From contig CM064868.1 in assembly GCA_032719365.1 (NCBI GenBank), positions 15,852,463-15,916,462 of the forward strand: a stretch of 64,000 bases of DNA, given 5' to 3'. The notes beneath the pieces were generated by a model. It was not told where the DNA came from, searched no databases, and saw only the letters and a list, made by a program, of their open reading frames with translations. The DNA comes from Prinsepia uniflora (lineage: Eukaryota > Streptophyta > Magnoliopsida > Rosales > Rosaceae). The first letter of the stretch is position 1. The number at the start of each line of letters is the position of its first letter. A program made the translations under genes and the position numbers. Shown piece by piece: positions 44,351 to 56,999 of the stretch.

Positions 44351-45688
44351 TTAGGCCATAATTTATGCATGTTTTATCCATGATTTAATATTTTTTTATT
44401 TATGTTTCGTTAATATTTCATTCTATCCAATTAGAGAAAATAAAATATTTTGTGAGAAATATATAGAATTAGATAGAGTTTGGAATTATGATAATTTGAG
44501 AGAAATAATCATCTCAATCAGAGTTATATTGAAAAAAAATTATGATAGAAGTGTCCAGAATTACTTAGAGAAAATAATATATTTTGTTAATATTTTGTTA
44601 TGTGCAATTGGAGAAATAATATATTTTGATAGAAGTGTCCAGAATTACTTAGAGCTTGGAATTATGAGAATTTAAGCAAAAATGTTACATTTCGTACCAA
44701 TAATTAGAACTGAATTTTCAAAATTTCCATTTTACCCCTAGTTATGCAACACAAATCTCTAAGTGCACTCACACTTGATAATCTAACCGAGTTGGGCTTG
44801 GTGTATTTCAGTTTTGGGGCCTGAAACGAAAACCCAAAAGCTTGTTATCTACTAAGTCCCAAGTTGCATCAAATAATTAGCCCAACCATCAAGGCCCTCC
44901 TTTGGAAGCCCAAGCACTAAAAACCACTTGTAAGTCTTTGCATGACAATTAATCTCTTTGTTCAGGTTCAATAGGGAGGCCCAACACCACTTCCCTCACT
45001 GTTGCTACTCACAACTCTCTGTTGAACCTTCTCGACCTCACGGGCATCTACATCCATGTGCAACCTGTGAGATTTACCAGTGATCCACAATGCACACCAT
45101 GGTTGAAAGTTGAAAATAGTGGCTACCAGTCTTGGGAGACTCTAATTAGGATGCCAACAACTTCGACCTACTCGCCTGATTCTTGCACAACCGTTGGTCA
45201 TGCTTCGCAGATCCGTGAATCGTCGTGACGTCAATGGGAGAACCTGACCTGACTCAGGATCTGAATGCAACCTGAAGGGTTGAGCTCGAACCAGGTACTC
45301 CTTCAGGCCCTAAACCACATTTTTTACCTTGTCTCATCAAGGGGGAGCTAACCATGAGCTTACATGTGGTTTTCGACTGCAAGGGACGCCGACCCGGTTA
45401 TGACCTAATTTCGACCCGATCAGACTTGAAGCTTTTCCAAGTAATCTTGACCTCTAGAACCTAGACCATTGTAATCCTTACCTTGAGAGCCTTCTAACTA
45501 CCTAATTACATGTCGAATCTAAGGCGGCCACAGCGGCAGAGATGGCGACCGGAAATCACAGGCTTGCTGGAACTTGCACAATCTAGGTAGTTTCTCAGCC
45601 AGTGTAAGCCTCTTGAAACCCTTTTCCCATGACAAGATTTACCCATATCTTGCATGCAATCTTCACGGCCTTTTGACCCAAGATCGGA
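44351..45688. repeat. AT-rich stretch with an 84-bp duplication, then LTR-like sequence
   Basis: ATAGAAGTGTCCAGAATTAC recurs at about 44544 and 44628, an 84-bp spaced duplication. From about 44690 to 45688 the sequence appears to continue at 48482 once the solo LTR is removed, and looks like the 5' half of another LTR. No gene was recognised; frame 45022-45228 has no motif. Confidence 0.45.
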
Positions 45689-46911
45689 TGTAACGACCCG
45701 TCCCGAATTTCGGGATTTGATTACTGATTAATCATGATTAGTGGGATTGATCGGTGATTAATTGGTCGAAATCGGACAAAATGTGCAAAATGACCGTTTT
45801 GCCCCTAGTTCGTGGGCAAAACGTTGACTTTTTGATCGGGCGGTCAAACAAACTTTGACCAATGACCGTTACGTAGTTCGGGACGTCATGAGTTCATAGG
45901 CAGGCGGCACGTTCGATTCCGACATTCGAGGAGAAAGTTATGACTATCAGAAGTTCAGGGGTATTACCGTAATTTGGATTTTTGGGGGCGAAAATGTTGA
46001 CTTTTCGTCTAATAACTAATTTTCAGTTGACTCAAGGACCGTTGGGTAGGTCTCGACGTCCTGAGTCCATTGACAGGCGGCACGCCGAAATCGGACTTCG
46101 TACGAGGAAGTTATGATCAGAAACGTGAAATCGGGAGGTTTATGTCTCGGTTTTCGTGTCGAATATTTTATTCTTAAATTTCTGATTGGAGGACACCTGA
46201 GGAGTGACAAGTGTCACTCACTCATTGGCTGGATTGGATCAAGCTCCACTAAGCATTTAAATAGAATTAAAAACCACTTTTGATCTCAGCCCTTCATCTC
46301 AAAACCCTCAGATTGCATCTCAGCCCTTGATCTCAATTCTGAGATTCAATCTGGGCCGTCCATCCATTTCCCTCCATTTCTATATAATTCTCACCCGACA
46401 CCCTCACTCATCGCTCTTTGATCCAACCCTTGCGCACTACACTTTGTCTATGCGTCTGTGTGTTGTTGGACCCACGGGGAAGGACTGAGGCACGGCGGTG
46501 AGCGGCGGTGGACGGCGGCGGGGTGGGAAAACCGGAAAACCCGAAACGGTTTCTAAAACTCAGATTTTGGTAACTCGAATTCCCACGTTTAGTTTTGTTT
46601 CCTATTAATCCTAATCGACTCTAGGGACTTATATGAACCTTCTGGGCTTGAGTTCGGGACCGGAGGTGATCAGAACGGTGGCTAAACGGCGACGGGAAAC
46701 CAGCTCTGTTCATCGAGGTAAGCCTTCGATCCCGTCTGTATTTTTCGATTTTGATTCCATAGAACCCTTTCTGGGTTTAAGACGAGCATCTAGGAACAAA
46801 CTAGGACTGAAATGGTTGAGTGTGGAAGAAATGGTGACCGGGTCATGACCGCGGGTCTGATCGACCCGAGTTCCAGAAATACGGGTCAACCCGTCTGAGG
46901 ACAGAGGTGAT

Positions 46912-47272
46912 GACGTGGCACCCTGTCAGATTGTCAGGTGACGTGGACCAACCGTGAGCCGACACGTTTCACATGTCAGTGCACAGTCAGCACTGACATG
47001 TCAGTGACGTGGTCCAATCTGGGACTGCCACGTGTCACTCACATGTCAGTGACGTGGACCAGTGCCGTGCTGACACGTGGCACATGTCAGATCTGACACG
47101 TGGCCTGACAGATCAGTGAGGTGGACCAATCGGATGTTGACACGTGGCACCTGTCAGAGTCTGACATGTCAGACCTGACAGCTGTCAGATGACGTCAGCA
47201 TGACGTCATGCGGACGTCAGCATGACGTCATGCGGACGTCAGCAGTGAAGTCAGCGATGACGTCAGCAGGAA
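46912..47272. promoter_or_regulatory. Cluster of about 15 ACGT cores (bZIP-type sites)
   Basis: In about 360 bp there are some fifteen ACGT cores, mostly TGACGTCA, GACGTGG and ACACGTGG. These are typical plant bZIP (TGA or ABF type) binding cores, with ACATGTCAG repeats between. The block arose by local duplication (GCATGACGTCATGCGGACGT occurs twice). Whether it drives transcription is inference. Confidence 0.5.
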
Positions 47273-47803
47273 CTGTTCCTGCGTTGACCGACGCGTTGAC
47301 CGGCGCGTGGGGGCGCGTGTGAACAGTAATTTTGGTGGGACCACCACCATTCTTTAGGTTTCGACGATCTGGATCCAATGGCTATGGTTTAGGGTTTCAT
47401 GGTTAAATGTTAGGGGTTTGTATTGACCTTTACGTATACTTTGGATATGACAGGGATTGTACATTTGTACCAGGACGAGGGTATACATTCGGTTTCTAGC
47501 AGGATTGTACTGTGAGTGGGCCATTTTCTTAAACCCTTGCGTGCATAAATGTTTTCTGGTTTATTATACTTATTCACATGCTAAAACAATATTGGTTTTG
47601 ATGATATGGAAAATATGGTTATGGCACGTTTCACGGTATTTGGGCTTGAGACCCGTCTGATGAAAACTTAATGATTGGTTCGGATTTTATCTATGTATAT
47701 ATATGCTTCGCATGTAGATATCAATAAAATTTATTTGGTACTGCACTGTATAGATCCTTCCATATTATATTGTCTCCTCCGGCGAGGTACCCCGGAGAGG
47801 TCA

Positions 47804-47968
47804 CGGACGTCTAGTACGTCCAGCGTCTATGACGCTAAGCATCAGGTGATGCTGTACCTGAATAGGATTCGGGGATTTAGCTCAGAAATTGAGACCCGAG
47901 TGGCACGCGTAGCCTTATTATTATTGTGACCTTATTAGGCGTCAAGAACGTCAAACATCAGGTGATGT
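47804..47968 (+). repeat. Hairpin arrays of the solo LTR
   Basis: GGACGT/ACGTCC (about 47804-47821), AGCGTC-TAT-GACGCT (47822-47836) and AGCATC-AGGT-GATGCT (47838-47853) come first. A spacer with GAGACCCGAG.GGCACGCGT follows, then ACATC-AGGT-GATGT (about 47955-47968). This is the same order as in element 2. Confidence 0.75.
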
Positions 47969-48481
47969 CAGGATTGGAGTGTATAGTGCAGCAACTAAAA
48001 TTATACTTATGGTGTGATTATATGCCTTATGGTTCATATTATATGATTGATGGTTTTAATTACGGATGCATGCATGTTTGGAAAACGGAGGGGTAAATTA
48101 TATGTTTTACTTATCAAATGATTTTATAAACTTAAGTTTCGGTCCACTCACCCTTATTATTTTTGGTAACCCCTCCAGGTCGTGATACTGAGGTAGAAGA
48201 GGAAACTGAGGCTGAGGCATAGATCTACTTCTACGTACCTGAACCCCTGTTGGGTGGTTTGCCCGCAGGTTTTATTTAGAGTCGTGCTCGCAACTTGTAA
48301 TTTTGGATTTCATCCCTTGTCTGACATCTGTTTAATTCGGATTTGATGTATGACTTTAATTTGGTTATTTATGCATTTGATGTTTTGAAGTTAAAATTGG
48401 TATGAATTATTGGGTGTCAGACGGGAGCAGGGCACGCCCCCTTGTGGTCCCTGTAGGATCGGGGCGGGTCCTGTCATCAGA

Positions 48482-50008
48482 GGTTGGACAGTTTCTGGAA
48501 AACAGAGAGCTTACGACACTTTTCTCGGGATTTTGAGGTAGAATCCTAACTTGGAACTATCATTTTTGGAATCCTATTACATTTTCGAGTTAATCGATGG
48601 AATCGCGGTTGAAAACCGAGTGGTTTTACAGAAAACGGCCACCACGAACGGCGGTCCGGTCATCGTTCATGGTGGGACTCCAGTGACTAGATCGGCTTTT
48701 AAAAACTAACGGAAGCCGCCAGAAGTTGACGTAATATGATAACGGCATTAGCATATTCCGTTAACTCCTAGTGGTGTTAAAACAGAGTTAAAAAGGAATA
48801 TTCCTTGGAATATGTCACACGTGTGGCACTGTGCTACGCATGCGACGCATGTGGCACTGTACTATGCATGTGATGCGTGTGTCACTATAATGCATGTGAG
48901 ACATTGTAGCACACACTCATAGGAGTGTGATGCAAATGTGGGGGCGCGTGGCCGATACGTGGCTACAAGTGGAAGCGTGTGGGCCACTTTCCCGAGCCCA
49001 TGTAAGCGCGTGGCGGTGCGTAGGATTTTTCAAAAGTTTGTGGAGGCGTGTGGTGTGGTTTTGTAGCCCCGAAATGATGCGTAAAGCTGTTTTTCGACTC
49101 TCGGCAGCATATAGTCACTGTTTTCGAATCCCATCAGTGTGTAGGTGTTGTTTCCGGGGTATTAGATAGTTTAGAAAGTGTTTAGGCCCATATTAAGCAA
49201 TTATAGGCTTCATTTTGGGCCACTCTTGATTATTACGATTTTTTTAATGGGCTTGTTAATAATTGCGACCTTGTGGGTGATTTCCTAGGGCAAAATGGAC
49301 TTGGGAGCGGTGATCCGACTCCCCTACTAGTGTGAGTGGACCCCCTTCCCTAAACTGATTTTATAATTTTTATACTTGCACATTTTATGATGTTTACACT
49401 TATGATAATTGTTGAGAATGCATGATTTATTATGTTCTAATTGTAGTATTCAATCATGATGATTGGTTTACGATGCTTACATGGTTATTTTGGTATACTA
49501 TGATATGATGGTTATGCATAGTTGTATGTTATTGAGTCACACGTTGCATTGCATACTAGTCCCCGGGGCATTGATGAGGTGGTGTGTTAGAACCCACTTA
49601 GGAGTCTTTGGTATCTAGTACCTATCTATAGGCCACAAACCAGTTCTTCATGTGATTGTTCACCTGCGCTGCTCGTTAAACTAGTTAAATAGTGCCAGTT
49701 CAGTCCCAAGCTCTAGAGGACTCCTTCACGTGGTCGTGGTACGCGAGCAGCATACCCAGTATATGTTTCGAGTATGAGACTCGAGCGACTCAAGAGCAAT
49801 TTTGATGTGGGTTGACATTGTAACGTATTTATGGCTTCTGCATGGCTCATTTAGTCGTACTATTAAAATTATTATTAAGTAATTGTTATTATTGTTATTG
49901 TATTGCGTGCACGTATGTTTATGACTGTTTTGGGATTTTAAGAAAAAACGAGGGGTTAAAGTATGTTTTTATTAAACTATGATTTTGCACTGAAATAAAT
50001 ATCTGGGG
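48482..50008 (+). mobile_element. LTR-like fragment, host of the solo LTR
   Basis: Continues 44690-45688. It contains CACGCATG-type GC stretches and GTGGGGGCGCGTGG, similar to the reverse complement of 53560-53800. At about 49325-49345 it has GTGAGTGGACCCC, like the complementary arm of the other LTRs. No coding frame has a family motif. The ends are uncertain. Confidence 0.5.
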
Positions 50009-51704
50009 TGTAACGACCCGTCCTGAATTTTAGGATTAGTTTAGTAGTTAATTGAGGATTAGTGTGACTAATCGGGGCTTAGTCGAGAGATTTCAGACGG
50101 ACAGCGTAAAATGACAATTTTACCCCTAGAGTTGAGTAAAATGTTGACTTTTGACCGTTCGAGTCAAATGGACTTGGACCAATGACCGTGACGTAAATCG
50201 AGACATTACGAGGCCGTAGACAGGTGGCACATCGAAATCAGACGTTTGACGGGAAAGTTACGAGTCTAGGAAGGTTTACGACACTATTCATATAAACCGT
50301 GGATTTCGACACGTGGCATGATTTGATTGGAGAAAAATATAGAAGGACCTACCAGATTAGTGGCAAGTGTCACTCATCTGATTGGCTCAGAACCCAATGT
50401 TTTGGGTTTATCTTCATCAGCCATCACCTTCATTTTGTCCATCCACTCCGTGAAACCCATTACCCGTACACCCAATCCCACACCCACAACCCTCAATCCT
50501 TTTCTTGTGACCCGTGAACGAAAGTTGGAGAGGACGGTGAGACGATCATGACGGTGGCCACGGAGGAGCAACGACGTCAGATGTGAGAAAATCGAACTCA
50601 TAATCCGTTTTGAGTTCAAACATTGAGTTTTTGGTTTGGGCAAGTATTGACCGATTTGGTGGCTTGAACAAGGTCTTTGGAGGTGAGACGAGTTGATTGG
50701 GCTTGGAATCGATGCCAACGGTGGCCGGGATCGCCGGCAGTTCAGAGTTACAGTGGCCGAGTATTGTTCATTTTTGAACAGGTAACTTCGAGTCTGTTTC
50801 TCAATTTTCTGTGTTGGTAGAACCGTTCTAGGGATCGAGACGATCATAATGCGAGAAAAACAAACCGTTTGGTGGTCGGACGGCGGAGAACCAGCAGGGC
50901 CACGATCACGGTCACGGGTTTGCATGACCCACGAGGAGAGGACGGTGAGACGATCATGACGGTGGCCACGGAGGAGCAACGACGTCAGATGTGAGAAAAT
51001 CGAACTCATAATCCGTTTTGAGTTCAAACATTGAGTTTTTGGTTTGGGCAAGTATTGACCGATTTGGTGGCTTGAACAAGGTCTTTGGAGGTGAGACGAG
51101 TTGATTGGGCTTGGAATCGATGCCAACGGTGGCCGGGATCGCCGGCAGTTCAGAGTTACAGTGGCCGAGTATTGTTCATTTTTGAACAGGTAACTTCGAG
51201 TCTGTTTCTCAATTTTCTGTGTTGGTAGAACCGTTCTAGGGATCGAGACGATCATAATGCGAGAAAAACAAACCGTTTGGTGGTCGGACGGCGGAGAACC
51301 AGCAGGGCCACGATCACGGTCACGGGTTTGCATGACCCATTTCAGGTAGTCGGGTTGACTTGGTCGAGAGGTTGAAGACAAGATGACGTCATCATCTGAC
51401 AGCTGTCAAATAGGGACCAATAGTAGGGTGACACTCACTCTTGAGCTTGGAGTGAAGTAGACGAAATAATCAGGTAATGACAGGTAATGTGTAATGTATG
51501 ATTATCAAACTTTTGTCCATGCTCTAAGCTTCAGTTGTCGGGTGAAATGTGATTAGTATTCATTGGTTAGGTTTCACCTGAACTCCCCAAAAACGCGTCG
51601 TTTTAACTTAAATGGCTTCATCGTCTGGACATCATCGTCCAGATGTCGGTCAGCATGCCTCGACTTTCGTGCCATAAGTGGACTTTCCAGGTCGAGGTGT
51701 GTCA
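50009..51704 (+). mobile_element. LTR with primer site, TGTAACGACCC superfamily
   Basis: It begins TGTAACGACCCGTCCTG and ends GGTGTGTCA, followed by primer-like TGGTATCAGAAC. It is 1696 bp including a 408-bp tandem duplication. It keeps the module start and a donor-like GTAACT (50782-50787, duplicated near 51190). No 3' LTR was found, so it is a 5' remnant. Confidence 0.75.
50528..51339. repeat. Near-perfect tandem duplication, 408-bp period
   Basis: 50528-50931 and 50936-51339 look identical base for base by eye. The 335-residue minus-strand frame over 50374-51381 exists only because 408 is a multiple of three. The duplication is recent or an assembly artefact. Confidence 0.9.
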
Positions 51705-51707
51705 ATT

Positions 51708-51719
51708 TGGTATCAGAAC
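51708..51719 (+). other. Primer binding site, iMet type (one change)
   Basis: TGGTATCAGAAC, three bases after the LTR end. Confidence 0.75.
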
Positions 51720-52590
51720 ATGGTTCTAGGATGTGCCAATAGTTTTTGGACACTTGATGATCATACAACCCGATTTTCGGTGTTAGAGCCACTCCTCGAA
51801 TAGTTAATTATGCCTTTTAATGTTAGTTGTTATTTTTTATGATTTGATCGCCTCCCATGAGTAGATCGGAGTTCGTCTTAACTTTTGTTGACTTTATATA
51901 TGAATTTTAGTATTTTTTTTTCTTCCATCGAATTTCGCGTTCCGATGGTGCTTACGAGCTTGAGGCTTTTAATAGGTGGTGTGAACAAGTATTCGACAAT
52001 GATTGTGTTGAAATCATGGTTAATCGACGAATTCGTTTGGCGGTTTTCCTTGTGGAAAAATCTCTTGTATCATTCTATGTGCTCCGTTGATCTTGCTGAT
52101 CAAATTTTTCGGGAGTCGCTACATTTGAACCCATTAGCAAAGTTGTCCTCTTTAGGACTCTAGAACCTTTCTAAGAATTTTTGTGAGGGTTTCACAAGTA
52201 ATCTACAAAAGAAGATAAAATTTGCTAGCTCAGCCCAAGGAGCGTGTTCTACAAGGGCTCACCGGTTCGACGTGCACATCCTGATACTCTGAAGGCAGTT
52301 TCGGTGTGCGCTTGCCAAAATTCCATAGAAGACCTTCTCACCCTTGACCAACCTTTGACTGACTTTAACCATCGAGTTTTTCTCATTTTTTCAGCCAGCG
52401 CCCACCAGATCCTCTGATGCACTATTAGTAGCTGATTTCCTTATTCTTGGTGGAAAACTTGTCCAAATCAAAGTTGGTTTTGCCTTTCTTTCTCCTTAAG
52501 AAAACCATATTACATTAGGACTTTAATTTATAATTATTTTTCTAAACCTTTTCCTTTTAGGATTTAAATTGTGAACCTTCAATTATTTAA
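51720..52590. other. Interior remnant; no coding domain recognised
   Basis: Follows the primer site. The 92-residue frame at 51885-52163 has no family motif. From about 52240 the sequence becomes AT-rich. Confidence 0.4.
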
Positions 52591-52604
52591 CAATTAATTT
52601 TCTC

Positions 52605-52613
52605 CTATAAAAA
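52605..52613 (+). promoter_or_regulatory. TATA box of an unidentified repeat
   Basis: CTATAAAAAGGGAG, followed by a leader-like stretch without ORFs to about 53450. The context suggests an LTR or leader of another retroelement. Confidence 0.4.
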
Positions 52614-52619
52614 GGGAGA

Positions 52620-53470
52620 CTTAGGAAAATTTAAAAAACACACCTTAAATACCCTACATGTCTTGTAACATCTAAATTAGACCTAGCCGCAAAAAACTTT
52701 GTTTTAGTTTATAGTTTTAGTTTTACTTTATACTTTAGGAAGGAGACCTAAGCGTGGAGATTTGGAGAAGGAGCCTTGTTGTCTTTTTTGTGGCTTCATG
52801 GTCCCAAGTTCTTCTTTCCTTAACATTATTTCATTACAAATTATAATGCAAATTTATAATATCTTGTCTTGCTCTTCAATTCTTCGTGAGTAATCTTTCA
52901 TAGAATTAAAGCTGCTTGAAGCCCTAATCATGTTGGTCGACAAATGTGGTTTTGGCTCTTGATTGGTATTACTATGGTTGATGAATGAGATTTTGATTAC
53001 TAGTTGAATGTATGTTTATTGTTTATGAGTGGTTACTTGTTTCAATAAATTGATGAAAAATTACTTGTCGATTGATCACCTACTTATAGTTGTTAACATC
53101 GAAGGTAGTGGCCTACATCTTGCCTGTAATCCAATTCATGACCCCTTAGTTATGCACATCACTTTTCTAGGGATAATGCGATGTCATTAAATTCTTCTCA
53201 ATTTTCATGCATTTAATTGATAAAATAGGATAGACGCCCTAAGGTACACATTATGCTTAGGATATGCTAAGTGAGGAAGAATAATATATGTAGAGTGACT
53301 AAACATCAGGGCCAGTGCATGGGAATCAGATTCATAAGTTAAGGGGAAGTACCCCTGTCACTTGCCGGTTAAGAACCAAGATAACCGTTACGATATACAT
53401 AACTAAGGTCGTGGTGTAAGTCCAAACTCACCGACAATACGTCCTAAATACCAATTAAAGAAGCACTAAT
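52620..53470. other. Leader-like, non-coding stretch
   Basis: Downstream of the TATA box there is no open frame with gene character. It may be the R/U5 part of an LTR. The boundaries are not visible. Confidence 0.35.
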
Positions 53471-53479
53471 GCTACAAAA

Positions 53480-54720
53480 CCCTTAAATACATTGTTACTC
53501 AGGCTCGCTTAATCCTTGAACCCAAACCCGCCTCGATTTAACTCAATAGAACCTGAAATTACTTAACGAGGCTTTAAACAAACCCCAAATGACCTCAAAC
53601 CCGTCATAAATAGATCTAAAATGTTGAAAACGTGAGGACACGCACTACCGTGGGTCGGCCCGAGGACCGCCATGCTCCGATGGAAGTCCAACAAACTTTC
53701 CATGCGCCTCCACACTCCCCTACGCGCTCCCACATGCGTCCACACTTCAATGGGTGGTCAGCATCCACCCCACGCGGCCTTACGTGATTGGAATTAGTCG
53801 GAAAACACTATATGTGTTGTCCACACGCCTAGCCATACGCCCCGATGCATCGACCATGCATCTGGCAAATTCCTCCTCACCAAACGCCTAGTATATTCCC
53901 TCATGTTAGAATATTCCGTCCTTCCAAAGGCATATTTCGTCCATGCTAACGTAATATTCTAATGACAAGGGAATATTCCTACAGAATATTTCACCAGGTA
54001 ATATTCCAATAGGATGGGGCTGCAGTAGACGATGACCATCACCGTGACGTCGCTAAAAAATTGGTCAAAGAAGATGACTAGCGTCGTCCCACCGTCGCCA
54101 TTTGGTTCACCAAAATCTGAAAATCCTTGCTGAAAATTGCCATTTCCGGCGAGCTTCCAACTTCCTCAACTAAGAGTTTGTGAATGGAGTCAAAAACCGG
54201 GTTTGTACTTGGTTTAGGTAGAACCAGCTTGTAAAGTTTCGGTTGACTTCTTCTTGTCGATCTGTTGCCTCCAGCCACGATCCCACCTCGATCTAGGCAC
54301 CAAATGCCTCATGGGCTAGAAATGAACACATCCCTAGCCTCGATTTGGACTGATTCAACCAAGAATGGGTCAATGGTGGTGGGGGTATGGTGATCTCACC
54401 GAGAAGAGAAGGAGAGGAGAGGAGAGAGAGAGAGAGAGGAGAGAGAAAAACTCTCTGAAAAATTCTAGAATATGGGCTTTAAAAATATTTGGCCTGCATA
54501 ATTACCGAGCTACCTCTGAAAGTTCTAAACTCTTAACTTTCGTATCCGGACTCTGATTCCCGCGTGCCACCTGTCTATGAACTTGTGAGTTCGAGGCCTA
54601 CACAATGATCAAAGAAAAGCTTCAAAAAGTGCCTCTAGGAAAAAGTTGACTTATGAACCCCTCTAGGAAAAGTTAATTATTTAATTTATTTTAATTTTTG
54701 GTCTGGGTTGCATTAAATTG
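53480..54720 (-). mobile_element. LTR fragment, minus strand, TGTAACGACCC superfamily
   Basis: On the minus strand, from about 54700 down, it shows GAGGGGTTCATAAGTC, then CTCGAACTCACAAGTTCATAGACAGG and GGCACGCG. A GA-rich tract (54415-54450) and a part similar to 48900-49300 follow. The closest copy in the window is 43915-44350. The outer end TGTAACGACCC is missing. Confidence 0.65.
54415..54450. repeat. GA microsatellite
   Basis: GAGAGGAGAGGAGAGAGAG and similar, in the LTR fragment. Confidence 0.85.
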
Positions 54721-56600
54721 ATTATATTAGCTATTTATATTTATCAACTAACTGTACAGTTCACCATGAGAGTCTAATTGTTAACGAATTTCATTGGTTG
54801 TGACATACCTATATGTATAAATGATTTCCAATGTTATTCATTTTTTGTAGAAATAATCTATTGACATAATTTGTAGAGAATGAACATTGCATGTAAAAAG
54901 TTTCCAAAATTAAAAGGGTGGAACAAGATTGTTCCCTTTCAATGGAATTTAATTATTATACCATATTTATTTCTCTTGTTATACAACCAAGAGAATGGGT
55001 TGATGTCTCAGTCTTTATAAAAATTAAAAAAAAATACAAAAAAATAACATATATACCTTATATTCAATTTAAATATTAAAGTATAAATGCTTAACCAAAA
55101 ATAAAATACTAAAGTATACATAAATATGTTGTAAAAAATAAAATTTCAGGAATGTTCGTATGGATTGAGAGGGTCGATACCCATAAAGTTAGTTATTTAT
55201 AAGATTGGTTTCATCGTAACTTGAAATAGGCTCAAAAGATCAGTACTTAGTTTTTAGTATCATTTGTATGTATTACCATTATCATACCAAGGGTGAGTAA
55301 AAATGAGTGGGTGGTTAAAAACACCAAGATTTGTTCATTTAATCTCACCAAAGGTCTCATAAAAAAAAAATCTCACCAAAGAATGAGTCACTTTCATTGT
55401 TACTGTGTCTGCTGTTAAAATTAGTTCAAAAGTGTCTAGGCCTAGTTCGTGACACTAGCTAATGGAAGGAGGTAAGAGAGAGATGGAAGGGGCACAAAGA
55501 GGTTGGATGTGGAGGATCAAGAGACCATGAAAAGAAAAAGGAGAAATGTGAGATGGAAGCGAGAGAGAAATGTTGGTGATGAAGGAGAGAGAAGGTTAGA
55601 GCCGAGAAGAGAGAGATTGGTAGTAAGGCAGGTGGCTGAGACTTTTTTTTCGTGCGGGTTATTCCGGTCATTGAAGTCAGAGGATGAAATTGAGCTTTCC
55701 AAATGATAAAGAAAAATAAAGTGTGTTTTTTTTCCGTTGGAAATACCTACACAATTCTCATATTGACTTTCTCTAGACATGATCTTGATCGTACACAACA
55801 CAAAAGAAGATAGTATGAGAGGCGGGTGAGGAGTATTTAGATTCTATTAAAATAAAAATCTCAATAGATTAGGGACAAATTCAAATTATCATAGTTAGTA
55901 TTTATCGAAACAGCCAGCTTTTGATTTTGAGACTCAAATTTAAATAAAAATTAAATGAATAGTTATTCAAAAGGGTCCCAATTCCATATTTGAAGGAGGA
56001 ATTTCAAGTTTCATGGGATGTAGGTAAAATTAGTTAAACATGAATAATTTCAGAGTTCTAAGGAATTTACAAATGATTAGATGTAAGATATATAGTTGAG
56101 ATTTGTAAGTTTTACTTATGTAGGTGTTATTTTGGAAATCACTTATTTAGTGGATTGTTATACTTATGTAAAGATTGAAATATCGATATCGACGGATATA
56201 TCGCTAATCAAATTTATGGATATCTCACTCTAAATATCGATATCTTTTAGGGTTAATAAAAATGACGGAAATTTAGTCTAAAATTTGGAAAATTTTAATG
56301 AAAGTTTGAGAAAAACTTAAGTACCCAATAATGGTTATATAAGACTAATAAAAACTATAAAATGACTTTGATATAATAAATATATGATAAGTATTATGAT
56401 AGAATATGAGTCTGACGATGACTAACATGTATAAAATCTTAAAGATAAACTTAAATTAAAACATAATTTTATTGATAATGTTGCACTAAGAATACTTTAC
56501 ACGTTGAACTTCATTAAAAACAAATAGAGTGTCTACCACATTGAACTTCCACTCGTCATATTACGAAGTCTAATATACATAAAAATTATTAGACTTTGAT
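54721..56600. other. AT-rich spacer, no gene recognised
   Basis: The small frames at 55459-55801 are Ser/Phe- or Arg-rich without family motifs. Nothing else stands out. Confidence 0.45.
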
Positions 56601-56605
56601 AATGA

Positions 56606-56607
<2 letters not shown>

Positions 56608-56672
<65 letters not shown>
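56608..56672. repeat. AAT trinucleotide microsatellite (about 21 units)
   Basis: Uninterrupted AAT run. Confidence 0.95.
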
Positions 56673-56674
<2 letters not shown>

Positions 56675-56757
56675 TATAATCACGTTATTTAAATTCATTC
56701 AATTAGAACATATTTTCTAAGCTAGACTTTGATGATGACAAAAAGTAAGGAGCAAAA

Positions 56758-56935
56758 ACACATATATTCTAAATTAAAACATATATTACCAAATATGTAA
56801 GTTAAGCCATATTTTACATTAAAAGATATATTCTAAATTAAAACATATATTACCAAATATGTGAGTTAAGCCATATTTTACATTAAAACATATATTACCA
56901 AACCATATATTACCAAATAATAAATTAGGGATTCT
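56758..56935. repeat. 64-bp tandem repeat, two and a half copies
   Basis: ATATATTCTAAATTAAAACA begins copies at 56762 and 56826 (one base apart in sequence); shorter ACATATATTACCAAA copies follow. Confidence 0.85.
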
Positions 56936-56999
56936 GAAAAGAAAAAAAAGTTAAGAAAAAGGGTTAGGAAACAAATGTAAATGCAGCATTTTGCATGTT

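Larger units (their letters stand above)
45689..48476 (+). mobile_element. Solo LTR of the TGTAACGACCC superfamily (2.8 kb)
   Basis: It starts TGTAACGACCCGTCCC and ends GGGCGGGTCCTGTCA. Flanks TCGGA (45684-45688) and TCAGA (48477-48481) form a target duplication with one CpG-type change. No primer site, PPT or second LTR is nearby, so it fits recombination between LTRs. It carries modules (45790-46130), a donor-like GTAAGC (46718-46723), an ACGT-rich block (46912-47272), arms GTGAGTGGGCC (47512-47522) and GGTCCACTCAC (48141-48151), hairpins (47804-47968), an acceptor-like CCTCCAG (48172-48178) and the terminal hairpin arms (48319-48326 and 48415-48422). Confidence 0.85.

Noticed and set aside
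50374..51381. 335-residue open frame, minus strand
   Set aside because: It exists only because a 408-bp duplication keeps the frame; the sequence is LTR and has no family motif.
55459..55801. Overlapping Ser/Phe- and Arg-rich frames
   Set aside because: Purine-rich stretch read on both strands; no family signal.
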